From: Neobacillus rhizosphaerae
GTDB lineage: Bacteria > Bacillota > Bacilli > Bacillales > Cytobacillaceae
Direction: 5' to 3'
DNA length: 64,000 bases
Assembly: GCF_937468385.1 (NCBI RefSeq)
Contig: NZ_CALBWS010000018.1
Location: 1-64,000, forward strand
Positions 17,648 through 27,313 of the stretch are shown in pieces (position 1 is the first letter of the stretch; every line of letters starts with the position of its first letter). Under the pieces are notes generated by a model that was given only the letters and a program-made list of their open reading frames with translations, had not been told where the DNA came from and made no database searches. A program made the position numbers and the translations under genes.

Positions 17648-19423
17648 ATGATAAAGAGTAGAAGTATGTCGAAAAAGTTTATAAGTAGCTTTATTTTATT
17701 TATAGTTATACCCTTTATTATCACTAGTGTTGTTGTTAATAAGCTTTATGAAGGAGTTTTGGTTTCTCACTACAATGAAAAGACTCAGCAAAATATGGAA
17801 CAGCTATCAATGGATATTGAGCTTGAGTTAAGGCAGATATCCCTCAATGTAGCAAAGGTTTCAAATGAAAATGAACTATTACCCCTTGTAAATAGTTGGT
17901 ATGAGGAAAAGGATTCTGTTAAAAAGCTTGAAATTTCTACAAAGATAGAATCAAAGCTTGATTATTTATTTGCCTATCAAGGGGAGGTAAATTCAATAGT
18001 ATTTTTTTCAAAGAATGGCCAGATATTTAAGTATAATGACCCTCTATATAAAAATGATTCTGATGTAAAAGACAGTTCATTGTATAAGGAATCTATAAAA
18101 AATAAAGACAAAGTATTTAGTATAAATAATTTTAATAGCTCTGATGATGTAAATGCTTATAGAATTGATTTTTTATTTGGAATTAGTCCCGAATACAGTT
18201 GGTACAATACAGCTACTGAGTTTATATATTATGAAATTAAAACAGAGGCACTACATTCTATCTATTCAAGATTTACAAATGATTCTGTAGGAAAAATGAT
18301 TATCGCTGATTCTAAGGGGGAAATTGTAATATCACCGGATAAAAGTTTGCTTGGAAAAAATGTTTCTCAAGTAGAATATCTTAAGGATATTAATAATAAG
18401 GACAATAATATTTATAAATATAATTATAAAAAAGACACTAAGTATATATCAAAATACACCTCAGAAAAGTCAGGATGGACTGTTATCAATATAATTGACT
18501 ATAAGGCACTAACAAAGGATACAACTAACATTATAAAAATACTATTTTCCATATTTGTAGTATTCAATTTATTTTTTATTTTATATTGTAAAACCTTCTT
18601 TAAAGATATTTTAAAGCCAATAAAAGAACTTATAAAAAAAATGAAAGGTATTAAAGATGGAAGGCTTGATGAAATCACAAATATAAATACTAATTTGGAA
18701 GAAATTAATGAGCTAGGAAGTAACTATAATAAGATGATTAATGATATTAAGAACCTTATGGTAGAGAGGGATTTGAAGGAAAGAGAACGTTCTAAGGAAG
18801 AAATGAAGGTCTTACAAGCTCAAATAAATCCCCACTTCATTTATAATACCTTAAATGTAATTAAATTAATGGCAATGATCTCAAAGGCAGAGAGCATTAG
18901 AAAGGTAACAGATTCCTTTATGAAGCTTTTATCTGCAACCTTTAGAAATGAATCCACCTTTATTACTGTAAGAGAAGAATTGGAATATCTTGATAATTAT
19001 GCAGATATAATGAAGGTTCGGTTTGGAGATGATTTCAATTTAGTGGTTAAGGTGGAGGAAGAAGTAAGAAATCTTTATATTATAAAATTGATATTACAGC
19101 CTATAGTTGAGAATGCAATCGTTCATGGAATTAATGAAATTGATGGAGCAAAAAATATCATTATAGCTGGATATGTGTCAGAGGAAAATCTTATCTTTGA
19201 AGTTGAAGACAATGGTAGAGGGATAACAGAAGAAGAAGTTGAAAGTATTTTTACAAGTAAAGAAAAAAGCAACACAAGCTTTAATCATATTGGAATAAAA
19301 AATATTGAAAGCAGGATAAGACTGAATTGTGGACAAGGGTATGGAATAAAAATAGAAAGTGAAAAGAATAAATTCACAAAAGTAAAACTTATACTTCCTA
19401 TACTAATGAAACAGGAGAGCTAA
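17648..19423 (+). CDS. YesM/LytS-type membrane sensor histidine kinase
   Basis: This 591-residue sensor kinase has an N-terminal transmembrane helix at about residues 10-30 and an extracellular Cache-like sensor to about residue 295. A second transmembrane helix follows (IIKILFSIFVVFNLFFILYC), then HAMP (about 315-370). The His_kinase domain has His396 in QAQINPHFIYNTLN, then a HATPase_c domain with PIVENAIVHG and DNGRGI. Bacillus and clostridial members of this class sense sugars with a binding protein and phosphorylate a YesN-type AraC regulator, which is the next gene (two bases after the stop). The sequence is much richer in A/T and in AGA/ATA codons than the flanking chromosome. Confidence 0.9.
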   Translation: MIKSRSMSKKFISSFILFIVIPFIITSVVVNKLYEGVLVSHYNEKTQQNMEQLSMDIELELRQISLNVAKVSNENELLPLVNSWYEEKDSVKKLEISTKIESKLDYLFAYQGEVNSIVFFSKNGQIFKYNDPLYKNDSDVKDSSLYKESIKNKDKVFSINNFNSSDDVNAYRIDFLFGISPEYSWYNTATEFIYYEIKTEALHSIYSRFTNDSVGKMIIADSKGEIVISPDKSLLGKNVSQVEYLKDINNKDNNIYKYNYKKDTKYISKYTSEKSGWTVINIIDYKALTKDTTNIIKILFSIFVVFNLFFILYCKTFFKDILKPIKELIKKMKGIKDGRLDEITNINTNLEEINELGSNYNKMINDIKNLMVERDLKERERSKEEMKVLQAQINPHFIYNTLNVIKLMAMISKAESIRKVTDSFMKLLSATFRNESTFITVREELEYLDNYADIMKVRFGDDFNLVVKVEEEVRNLYIIKLILQPIVENAIVHGINEIDGAKNIIIAGYVSEENLIFEVEDNGRGITEEEVESIFTSKEKSNTSFNHIGIKNIESRIRLNCGQGYGIKIESEKNKFTKVKLILPILMKQES

Positions 19424-19425
19424 GT

Positions 19426-21045
19426 ATGTATAAAATGCTTTTAGTTGAAGATGAGCCTATTGTAAGACTTGCTTTAAAGTCCTTGATAGATTGGAATAAT
19501 TATGGTTTCGATGAGGTTTTAGAGGCATCTAATGGAAATAAAGCTTTAGAGATAATTAAAGCTAGAGGAGATATTGATATAGTAATAACAGACATTAATA
19601 TGCCAGTTATGAATGGCATTGAGCTTATTGAGGAAAGTAGACGGCATGACATTAATACTGAGTTTTTAGTGTTAAGCGCTTATGATGATTATACACTTGT
19701 AAGAAGTGCCTTTAAGCTCGGAATAAATGATTATATTTTAAAAACAGAAATGGAACCGGATAAAATTCTTAAAATGGTTATGGCTGCTTTAGAGGACAAA
19801 AAAAGAAAAAAAGGTAGTAAAAATCATAGTGTTAATAGAAATGAACTAGTTAGGAAATTAATTGCTGGAGATTTTACTGAGAAGGATTTAGAGAATAGTA
19901 CACTAAGATTAAAAGGAGAAAATTATATTTGCTGTTCTCTACTTATTGACAGTTTTAAGATAGTTAAGAATAGGTATGAGGATAATAATCTTAAGGAACT
20001 TATGAGTTCTGTAACAAATGCTGTTATTCAACTGTTTGAAGTAGTAAATATGGGAGAAATTCTACCAATGTCTCCAGAAGAATATGGGATTATTTTAGCC
20101 TTCGACAATTCATATGTTAACTGTTTAAAGGAAAAACTTTCAGATATTTTAAATAAAATAAGAAATGCTCTTCTAAATTTCTTAAATATTGAAGTAACTA
20201 TTGGTATAAGTGAGGTTAGCAGCGATATTACAAAGATAAGCTCACTAATTGATGAAGCACAGAAAAATGCTAGATTTAGATTTATTTATGGCAAGGGAAA
20301 AAATATTTATCCTGAGAATGTAGAAGAGTTTAATAAGATAAGGAAAAATAAGAATAACAATATAACTCAACATATAGTTATAGAAATGAGTAAGGACAAT
20401 GGGCTTTTTAAAGCGTTGGATAGGTTAGATGAAGAAAAGTGTTTAGAAGAGATGAAAAGGGTTTTTCAGTTGAATGAACTATCCGGAGCAAGTGAAATTG
20501 AAAGCGTTTATATTTATTATTTAGAGATAGTATTAATGGTAATTTACTACATAATTAAGGATGAAGAATATAATCTTGAAGCTATTATTGATGAAGATTT
20601 GGATTTTTATAGCGAAGTAAGAAAATTTGATACTAAATTAGAAATAGAGGAATGGATACTAATGCTTCTAACAAGAGTTATTAATTCTTTAAGAAAAATA
20701 AACCAGAGGGAGAATGCGGCAATTAAAAAGGCAAAGGATTTTATTCATAATAATTATGGTGATAGAGTTACCCTAGATATGGTAAGTAAATCTATAGGCT
20801 TTAGTAAGGCATATTTCAGTAAAATATTCACAGAAGAAACAGGGTATAACTTTACTACATATTTAACTAATATAAGGATAGAAAAGGCCAAGGAGTTTTT
20901 AGCTAAAACTGATATGAAGATATATGAGATATGTGATAAAATCGGTTATCCTAACATTGAACATTTCAGCAGAACCTTTAAAAAACTTGTAGGCATTAGC
21001 CCTATGCAGTATAAAAATGACAGAATGAGGAGGTGTTCCAAGTGA
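19426..21045 (+). CDS. YesN-type response regulator with AraC HTH
   Basis: This 539-residue regulator has a receiver domain at residues 1-120, with phospho-acceptor Asp56 in VITDINMPVMNG and conserved acidic residues in LLVEDEP. A linker region (about 130-420) resembles the degenerate GGDEF-like middle of YesN proteins. A C-terminal AraC double helix-turn-helix covers about residues 435-535 (VTLDMVSKSIGFSKAYFSK, then IGYPNIEHFSRTFKKLVGISP). It pairs with the kinase just upstream and most likely activates the sugar transporter and phosphorylase genes downstream. Confidence 0.9.
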   Translation: MYKMLLVEDEPIVRLALKSLIDWNNYGFDEVLEASNGNKALEIIKARGDIDIVITDINMPVMNGIELIEESRRHDINTEFLVLSAYDDYTLVRSAFKLGINDYILKTEMEPDKILKMVMAALEDKKRKKGSKNHSVNRNELVRKLIAGDFTEKDLENSTLRLKGENYICCSLLIDSFKIVKNRYEDNNLKELMSSVTNAVIQLFEVVNMGEILPMSPEEYGIILAFDNSYVNCLKEKLSDILNKIRNALLNFLNIEVTIGISEVSSDITKISSLIDEAQKNARFRFIYGKGKNIYPENVEEFNKIRKNKNNNITQHIVIEMSKDNGLFKALDRLDEEKCLEEMKRVFQLNELSGASEIESVYIYYLEIVLMVIYYIIKDEEYNLEAIIDEDLDFYSEVRKFDTKLEIEEWILMLLTRVINSLRKINQRENAAIKKAKDFIHNNYGDRVTLDMVSKSIGFSKAYFSKIFTEETGYNFTTYLTNIRIEKAKEFLAKTDMKIYEICDKIGYPNIEHFSRTFKKLVGISPMQYKNDRMRRCSK

Positions 21046-21059
21046 ATGGAGGAAAAATA

Positions 21060-21665
21060 ATGAAAGGATTATTTAGCTTTGATGGACCATTGTACAAGTT
21101 TTGTGTATTAGTTTATGAAACCTTTATGTTGAATTTATTATGGTTTATAGGAAGCTTGCCAATAGTGACAATTGGAGTTTCCACTTCTGCACTATATTAT
21201 GTTTATGGAAAAAAGGTAAGAGAAAATAGCTACAACATATATAGTGACTTTATTAAGGGATACAAAGAAAATTTTAAGCAAGCTTTACCTATAGGAGCTG
21301 TTATAACAATAATTTTATCTTTCAGTATTTATAACATATTTAAATTGAATAAAATGGGCAGTGCTTATCTATGGCTTCAGGGCTTTCAACTATTTATTAT
21401 CTTTCAAATCCTACTTATAAGTGTTTTTATATTCCCTTTAATAGCAAGGATTAATATGAAGCTTATTGATATACTTAAGAATTCACTTATATTAGCTTAT
21501 AAACACATAGTTATAAGTGCTACCTCTGTGGCACTCCTTATAGCACTAATATTGTTTACCATATATAAGCCTTCCTTTGGATTATTTTTCGTTAGCTTTT
21601 ATGCTCTAGTTTCCACCTATTTTATTGAGAAGGTACTTAAAAGATATATTAAAATCCAAACCTAG
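21060..21665 (+). CDS. YesL-like DUF624 membrane protein
   Basis: This protein of about 201 residues begins MKGLFSFDGPLYKF, the typical DUF624/YesL start. It has four to five hydrophobic helices (LLWFIGSLPIVTIGVSTSALYYVYG near the front). YesL-type genes nearly always accompany YesM/YesN sugar systems; their function is unknown. The ATG at 21060 has GGAGGA six bases upstream and is preferred over GTG 21033 or 21042, although GTG 21042 also has a good AGGAGG and would overlap the regulator's stop. It probably ends the regulatory operon. Confidence 0.75.
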   Translation: MKGLFSFDGPLYKFCVLVYETFMLNLLWFIGSLPIVTIGVSTSALYYVYGKKVRENSYNIYSDFIKGYKENFKQALPIGAVITIILSFSIYNIFKLNKMGSAYLWLQGFQLFIIFQILLISVFIFPLIARINMKLIDILKNSLILAYKHIVISATSVALLIALILFTIYKPSFGLFFVSFYALVSTYFIEKVLKRYIKIQT

Positions 21666-21685
21666 TAATAAAAACACCTGTACTT

Positions 21686-21830
21686 TTGCGAGGGCACTGA
21701 AAAACCTCCGGTTTTTAAAGGGGCTCTTTATCGTACACCCAAAAAGACGACTTAAAAATTCACATATGTGAATTTTGAGTCGTCTTTTTCAATCTTAGGG
21801 GGCTATTTTGCCTTCGGGCTTACCTTTAAT
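21686..21830. other. Hairpin-rich stretch, possible insertion-sequence end remnant
   Basis: The first part (around gcgagggcactgaaaaacc, then aaccggaggttttt on the other strand) resembles IS1182-type terminal sequence as I remember it; this is inference only. It is followed by a very long hairpin at about 21740-21790. It separates the regulatory genes from the transport genes. Confidence 0.35.
21740..21792. terminator. Long bidirectional hairpin terminator
   Basis: The outer stem aaaaagacgact / agtcgtcttttt and inner stem aaaattcac / gtgaatttt give one of the longest stems in the window, ending in T's on both strands. It ends the kinase-regulator-YesL unit. Confidence 0.85.
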
Positions 21831-21900
21831 CAATTATGCTAGTTTAAATCAAGAGGATAATATAAATCAAAAAAACATTAATATATATCATTCAATAAAA

Positions 21901-21930
21901 TTGTAAAAATATTTAAAGTATAACTATAAA
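21901..21930 (+). promoter_or_regulatory. Candidate promoter of the sugar uptake/phosphorylase operon
   Basis: TTGTAA, 18 bases, TATAAA, ending 20 bases before the GTG start of the binding-protein gene. It is preceded by an AT-rich stretch where the YesN-type regulator could bind. No operator repeat is clear. Confidence 0.5.
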
Positions 21931-21949
21931 GTGCGAAGGAGGAAAAAAA

Positions 21950-23233
21950 GTGGTTAAAAAGAAATTATTAAAAAAATTAAGCTTAGCTTTAGTAGGAGCA
22001 ACACTACTAAGCATCGTTGCTGTAGGGTGCTCAAATACAAATAGCGCATCAAACGCTAGCGATAAAAAGGTAACACTAAAAATGGCTCTTTGGGGAGACG
22101 ACGAGTATAAGTATATGACAGAAACTAGTAAGATAGCAGATGCTTATAAAAAGGTGCATCCAAATGTAACTATTGAAGTGGAAAAAATTGCAAAAACTGA
22201 ATATGATAATACAATGAAGATAAGAAGCACAGCAAATCAGCTGCCAGATGTATTCCCAATTAGACAAGCAAATCTTTCACTCTATGGTGATACTATGGTA
22301 CCTCTAAATGATTTAAAGGCAACTGAAAACAATTTATATGCTAAGGAAACTATGATTAAAGGAAATGTAATAGGGTTACCAGAAGCAGTATTTAATGAAT
22401 TTGTTTTTTACAACAAGAACATTTTCAAAGAATACAATTTAGAAATACCTAAGACTTGGGATGAGTTTTTAAAAGTTTGCCAAACAATAAAAGATGGTAA
22501 GAAATATACACCACTTGCAATGGGCTTAAAGGATTCTTGGGTAAATTATCCACTTAATGAATATATGCCAATGCTTGAAGCAGGAGATGGACAATACTAC
22601 AACAAGATGGCTACTAAGGATGATCCTTTTACAAAAGGACAGCCATTCTACAATGCATATACAAAGATTCAAAAATTATATGATGCTAAGGTTTTTGGAG
22701 ATGATCCACTTGGCTATGGTTGGGATCAACAAAGAGCAATGTTTGTAGCCGGAAAAGCAGCTATGTTTGCAGCTGGCTCCTGGTATAAGACTGATTATAA
22801 CCAAAATGGAGGTAAGGATGAGAATTTAGGAGTTTTCTTATTACCAACAAGGAATACTACCAGCGATCCATTCTACACTACTGCAATGACTGAATTCTTC
22901 TGGGGAGTTCCTAAAACTAGTAAAAATCAAAAGGAAGCAAAAGAATTCCTTGAATGGTTCTTTGGTGATTATTATACTCAGCTTGTTTCTACTCTTAGTA
23001 TAAAGCCTACAATGAAGGGTGTAAGTTATAATGATAAATTCTTTACTCAAGCCTTTGATGGTGTTGATGCTAAGTCAGTAACTGTTTTCTATGATGATAA
23101 GTATAACAAGGTAAAGAATGCCATGAAATTTGACGTTAATGGCATAGGTCAACAGATGGTGGCAGGGAAAACTAGTTTAGATTCTATTATGAATGATTTA
23201 AATGCACAATGGAAAAAAGCAAGAGGTAACTAA
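21950..23233 (+). CDS. Sugar ABC transporter substrate-binding lipoprotein
   Basis: This 427-residue extracellular lipoprotein has a signal peptide with lipobox VAVGC (about residues 24-28). It is of solute-binding family 1 (MalE/UgpB type): KVTLKMALWGDDEYKYM, FNEFVFYNKNIFKEYNLEIPKTWDEF, AMFAAGSWYKTDY. The GTG start at 21950 follows GAAGGAGG. It is the first gene of the transport operon and delivers an oligosaccharide to the two permeases that follow. The linked GH112 enzyme suggests galacto-N-biose or lacto-N-biose, but binding specificity cannot be read from the sequence. The codon use is clostridium-like. Confidence 0.9.
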   Translation: MVKKKLLKKLSLALVGATLLSIVAVGCSNTNSASNASDKKVTLKMALWGDDEYKYMTETSKIADAYKKVHPNVTIEVEKIAKTEYDNTMKIRSTANQLPDVFPIRQANLSLYGDTMVPLNDLKATENNLYAKETMIKGNVIGLPEAVFNEFVFYNKNIFKEYNLEIPKTWDEFLKVCQTIKDGKKYTPLAMGLKDSWVNYPLNEYMPMLEAGDGQYYNKMATKDDPFTKGQPFYNAYTKIQKLYDAKVFGDDPLGYGWDQQRAMFVAGKAAMFAAGSWYKTDYNQNGGKDENLGVFLLPTRNTTSDPFYTTAMTEFFWGVPKTSKNQKEAKEFLEWFFGDYYTQLVSTLSIKPTMKGVSYNDKFFTQAFDGVDAKSVTVFYDDKYNKVKNAMKFDVNGIGQQMVAGKTSLDSIMNDLNAQWKKARGN

Positions 23234-23317
23234 AAAGAAAAATAATTAATTTTAAGAAGAATAAGGTGCCTTTAGCTGCTTTATTCTTCTTTTAATTAGC
23301 AGGCTAGGAGGCGGGTT

Positions 23318-24199
23318 ATGTTTAAAAATACTGATTTAAAGATGCAGAAGAACTTAGTGCTAGTTACATTTTTATTTATTCCCACTATTTTAATAAGTTT
23401 ATTTATGATATACCCATTAATAAGGCTAGTAGCATTAAGCTTTACAAGCTGGGATGGACTAAACCCTACAAAAACCTTTGTGGGATTACAAAATTTCAAG
23501 AAAATAATATTTGATTCACCGGAGGTATGGGTATCGCTAAAAAATAACGGTGTATATTTTGTGGGGCATTTGCTTTTTATACCTATTGAATTATTTTTAG
23601 CATTTTTATTAGACCAAAGAGTGAGATTCAGTAAGATGTTCAAAACTATTACATTTTTACCTTATATAATTAACACAGTTGCAGTTGCATGTATGTTTAT
23701 CTTTCTTTATAGCTCACAAGATGGAGTGTTAAATAGTATGCTGCAGTTTTTTCATATGGATAAAATAGGATGGCTTAGCGACCCGAAAATTGTTAATTAT
23801 TCTCTTACTGGAGTTTCTATATGGAAATTTTCTGGTATCCATATAATACTTTTTTTAGCGGCATTTCAATCCCTTCCAACGGACATGATTGAAGCATCTA
23901 TTATTGATGGAGCAAGCACCTTTAAACAGTTTTATCACATTGTATTACCAAATATAAAGCCTGTTGTTGAAATAGTATTATTTTTGAATGTGAGAGGTGC
24001 CTTGCAGATATTTGATATTCCTTATGTTATGACTAGCGGTGGTCCAAATCATGCTAGTGAAACTTTTACAATACAAACAATAAATACAGCCTTTCAATAT
24101 CAAAATTTTGGATTAGCCTGTGCAATGGCAATTGTATTGATGATAATAATAATAATTTTCTCCATTATTCAAAAAAAATTATTTAACTTAAAGGGGTGA
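23318..24199 (+). CDS. Sugar ABC transporter permease (MalF/UgpA type)
   Basis: This 293-residue membrane permease has six transmembrane helices and the CUT1-family cytosolic coupling motif in EASIIDGASTFKQFYHIVLPNIKP, the EAA loop that contacts the ATPase. It lies 84 bases after the binding-protein gene, with AGGAGGCGGG before the ATG. It forms a heterodimer with the next gene's product. Confidence 0.92.
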   Translation: MFKNTDLKMQKNLVLVTFLFIPTILISLFMIYPLIRLVALSFTSWDGLNPTKTFVGLQNFKKIIFDSPEVWVSLKNNGVYFVGHLLFIPIELFLAFLLDQRVRFSKMFKTITFLPYIINTVAVACMFIFLYSSQDGVLNSMLQFFHMDKIGWLSDPKIVNYSLTGVSIWKFSGIHIILFLAAFQSLPTDMIEASIIDGASTFKQFYHIVLPNIKPVVEIVLFLNVRGALQIFDIPYVMTSGGPNHASETFTIQTINTAFQYQNFGLACAMAIVLMIIIIIFSIIQKKLFNLKG

Positions 24200-24203
24200 G
24201 AAA

Positions 24204-25082
24204 ATGGAAGCTAACTTAGAAATAAAAAAGGAAACCACTATTAATATTACAAGGAGATCTGGTAGTGGAGGAGGAGTACTAAAAATACTCCTATTTATAT
24301 TTATATCAGCTATAGTAATTTTGCCAATGCTAATTACAGTTTTTGCATCATTTAAAAGCTTACCTCAGATTGGATCAGAATCAGCACTTAAACCACCTAC
24401 TAGTCTTAATTTTGAAAATTATAAAGAGGTTCTTAAAAGTGCAAATGTGTTTATTGCATTTAAAAATTCCACGATATTGGTTGTAGCTTCAGTTGTTATA
24501 AATTCTATACTTAGCACTATGGTTGCATATTGTTTAACTAGATTTGATTTCAAGTTAAAAAAAGCATATTTTGCGATATTCCTAGTTGGATTAATAATAC
24601 CAGGTATTGTTACTGAAATATCAAGATTTGGATTAATGACTAATATTGGTGTATATGACACTCTTTTAGCACCTATACTCATATATGCCGGTGCAGATTT
24701 AATGCAAATATACATTTATAATCAGTTTTTACAGCAGATACCGGTTTCAGTAGATGAAAGTGCCATGATGGATGGAGCATCTTATTTTACAATTTACTGG
24801 CGAATAATTTTTCCTATGGTGATTCCTGCAACTGCTACTTTAGGCATACTTAAAGCTGTTGATGTTTTAAATGACATGTATATACCATTTTTATATATGC
24901 CAGGAGCGGAGCATAGAACTTTAAGTACTTTACTTTTTAATTGTATATCAGATCCTAGAACTTCTTCTATTCCAAGGCTAAGTGCAGCAGCGGTTATAGT
25001 TATGATTCCAACTCTATTAATCTACTTTATATTCCAGAAATATATTTTTAGTGGAATAGCAGCAGGTGCTGTGAAGGAATAG
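24204..25082 (+). CDS. Sugar ABC transporter permease (MalG/UgpE type)
   Basis: This 292-residue second permease has six transmembrane helices and an EAA loop DESAMMDGASYFTIYWRIIFP. It starts four bases after the stop of its partner, with AAGGGGTGAG as ribosome binding site. No ATP-binding subunit is encoded in the island. Like most CUT1 systems in bacilli it would need a shared ATPase of the MsmX/UgpC type from elsewhere. Confidence 0.92.
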   Translation: MEANLEIKKETTINITRRSGSGGGVLKILLFIFISAIVILPMLITVFASFKSLPQIGSESALKPPTSLNFENYKEVLKSANVFIAFKNSTILVVASVVINSILSTMVAYCLTRFDFKLKKAYFAIFLVGLIIPGIVTEISRFGLMTNIGVYDTLLAPILIYAGADLMQIYIYNQFLQQIPVSVDESAMMDGASYFTIYWRIIFPMVIPATATLGILKAVDVLNDMYIPFLYMPGAEHRTLSTLLFNCISDPRTSSIPRLSAAAVIVMIPTLLIYFIFQKYIFSGIAAGAVKE

Positions 25083-25124
25083 TGAGTGAAAATCCAGTGT
25101 TCCGATTAAAAGGAGGAAAAGGCA

Positions 25125-27299
25125 GTGATAGAAGATTTAAGAAAGGGTAGATTTACTTTACCGGCGGAAACAGGAATTGATAATGAGGTTAAGAGAATTA
25201 TAGAAAAATGGGGAGCAGATGCCATTAGAAATAGTGATGGTACTATACTATCAAAGGAATTAATGGATATGGCAGTTAAGGTATACACAACCTATTTAAC
25301 TGTTAGAAATGACCAACAGTGGGCCTATTCCCATAGAGATCAACTGCAAATGCAGTATTTAATGTCTAAGCATAATACCGCTGCAAACGAGGTGTTAGAA
25401 ATAGACCTTTTAGATGGTTACTTTAATAGACAATTTGAAATAGATAAGGACCATGATATTAAAAGATATTGGGAGGTTATAGATAGAACTAGTGGCGAGT
25501 TGTTAGATGTGAACCACTGGGAGTTTGATTGCAACACTCAAAAGGTTGTAATCAACAATGCTAAAAAGTGGCATAGATATACTGTGAGTTTTTTAGCATA
25601 TCAAGTTTGGGATACAACTCAAATGTATAATCATCTAACAAATAATTGGACTACAGCACCGGAGATGCCTTATGATGCAATCCATGAAGAAACCAGGGAG
25701 CATATCTTTAGCTATTTAGATAATTGGCTTAAAGAGAATCCCAGTGTAGATGTTGTTAGATTTACTACATTTTTTTACCACTTCACAATAGCTTATAATG
25801 ACAAAGCAAAGGAAAAGTTTGTTGATTGGTTTGGATACAGTGCTAGTGTAAGTCCAAAGGCCATGGATGAATTTGAAAAGGTAAAAGGCTACAGGCTGAG
25901 AGCAGAAGCTTTCGTTGATGAAGGATATTATAATTCCCCCTTTAGAGTACCTTCTAAGGAATTTTTAGATTGGATTGATTTTGTTCAAGGCTTTGTAGCT
26001 GAAAATGCTAAAAAATGTGTTGATTTATGTCATAGCTATGGAAAAGAAGCAATGATGTTTTTAGGTGATAACTGGATTGGAACAGAACCTTATGGAGATT
26101 ATTTTGGAAACATTGGACTAGATTCAGTGGTAGGCTCTGTGGGAAGCGGAGCTACTTTAAGATTGATTTCCGATATTCCTCACGTAAAATATACAGAAGG
26201 AAGATTTCTACCATATTTCTTTCCAGATACCTTTTATGAAGGTGGAAACCCAACAAAGGAAGCAGTAGAAAATTGGGTACAAGCAAGGCGTGCAATACTT
26301 AGAAAGCCAGTGGAAAGAATGGGTTATGGTGGATACTTGAGTCTTGCGCTAAAGTTTCCAGAGTTTGTAGAGAAGATAGAAGAAATCACTAATGAGTTTA
26401 GAGAAATCCATTACAAGATGGAAGGAACCAAAGCTTATACTGCCAAATTTAAAGTAGCTGTGTTAAATGCTTGGGGAAAGCTTAGAAGCTGGCAGACTAA
26501 TATGGTGGCACATGCTTTATGGTATAAGAAAATATATTCTTATGTAGGGGTAATAGAATGTTTAAGCGGTATGCCAGTTGATGTGGTATTTATGAGCTTT
26601 GAAGATATAAAGAAAAAGGGCATACCGGAAGATATAGGTGTAATTATAAATGCTGGTGATGCTGGCACAGCATGGTCAGGAGATAAGTATTGGGTAGATG
26701 ATGAAGTAACAGGTAAGCTAAGAGAATGGGTACATAATGGAGGCGGATTCATTGGTATAGGTGAACCAACTGCATATCAGCATCAAGGTAAGTACTTCCA
26801 GCTCTCAGATATACTAGGTGTGGATAGAGAAATGGGCTATACATTAAGTTATACCAGACATGATAAGGCTCAAGAGGAGACCCACTTTATATTACAAGAT
26901 CAAAAGTCAGAGATAGATTTTGGGGAAGGAATGAAGTATGTATATAGGGTTAGCGATAGCACTCAGATTCTTTCAATGGATAATGGAGATATAAATCTTG
27001 CTGTGAACGAATTTGGCAAGGGTAGAGCAGTGTATATTTCAGGACTTCCTTATACACCAGAAAACGTAAGAATTTTATTAAGAGCTTTATATTGGGCAGC
27101 AGCTAAAGAGGAGGAAATGTTCACTTGGTATACTTCAAACAGCAATACTGAGTGTGCAGCATACCTGCAAACAGGCAATGTGGCAATTATAAATAATTCA
27201 GATAAAGTACAGGAAACAGAAGTTTACAGAGATAAAAATAGTGCTGTTAAGCTTTCACTAAATCCTTATGAAATAAAATGGATTTGTATGGAGCTATAA
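25125..27299 (+). CDS. GH112 1,3-beta-galactosyl-N-acetylhexosamine phosphorylase
   Basis: This 724-residue cytosolic enzyme splits beta-galactosides with phosphate, giving galactose 1-phosphate and a free acceptor sugar. The family start GRFTLPAETG and KWGADAIRNSDGT is clear. So are HRYTVSFLAYQVWDTTQMYNH, VRFTTFFYHFTI and the catalytic region MMFLGDNWIGTEP with Asp315, equivalent to Asp313 of the bifidobacterial lacto-N-biose phosphorylase. TEGRFLPYFFPDTFYEGG and GRAVYISGLPY also match. Family members act on galacto-N-biose, lacto-N-biose or beta-1,4-galactosyl-rhamnose. Which one applies here is not settled by sequence inspection. The GTG start at 25125 follows AAAAGGAGG. Codon use and base composition suggest acquisition from a clostridial relative. 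Confidence 0.92.
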   Translation: MIEDLRKGRFTLPAETGIDNEVKRIIEKWGADAIRNSDGTILSKELMDMAVKVYTTYLTVRNDQQWAYSHRDQLQMQYLMSKHNTAANEVLEIDLLDGYFNRQFEIDKDHDIKRYWEVIDRTSGELLDVNHWEFDCNTQKVVINNAKKWHRYTVSFLAYQVWDTTQMYNHLTNNWTTAPEMPYDAIHEETREHIFSYLDNWLKENPSVDVVRFTTFFYHFTIAYNDKAKEKFVDWFGYSASVSPKAMDEFEKVKGYRLRAEAFVDEGYYNSPFRVPSKEFLDWIDFVQGFVAENAKKCVDLCHSYGKEAMMFLGDNWIGTEPYGDYFGNIGLDSVVGSVGSGATLRLISDIPHVKYTEGRFLPYFFPDTFYEGGNPTKEAVENWVQARRAILRKPVERMGYGGYLSLALKFPEFVEKIEEITNEFREIHYKMEGTKAYTAKFKVAVLNAWGKLRSWQTNMVAHALWYKKIYSYVGVIECLSGMPVDVVFMSFEDIKKKGIPEDIGVIINAGDAGTAWSGDKYWVDDEVTGKLREWVHNGGGFIGIGEPTAYQHQGKYFQLSDILGVDREMGYTLSYTRHDKAQEETHFILQDQKSEIDFGEGMKYVYRVSDSTQILSMDNGDINLAVNEFGKGRAVYISGLPYTPENVRILLRALYWAAAKEEEMFTWYTSNSNTECAAYLQTGNVAIINNSDKVQETEVYRDKNSAVKLSLNPYEIKWICMEL

Positions 27300-27313
27300 G
27301 GAGCGATATTTCA

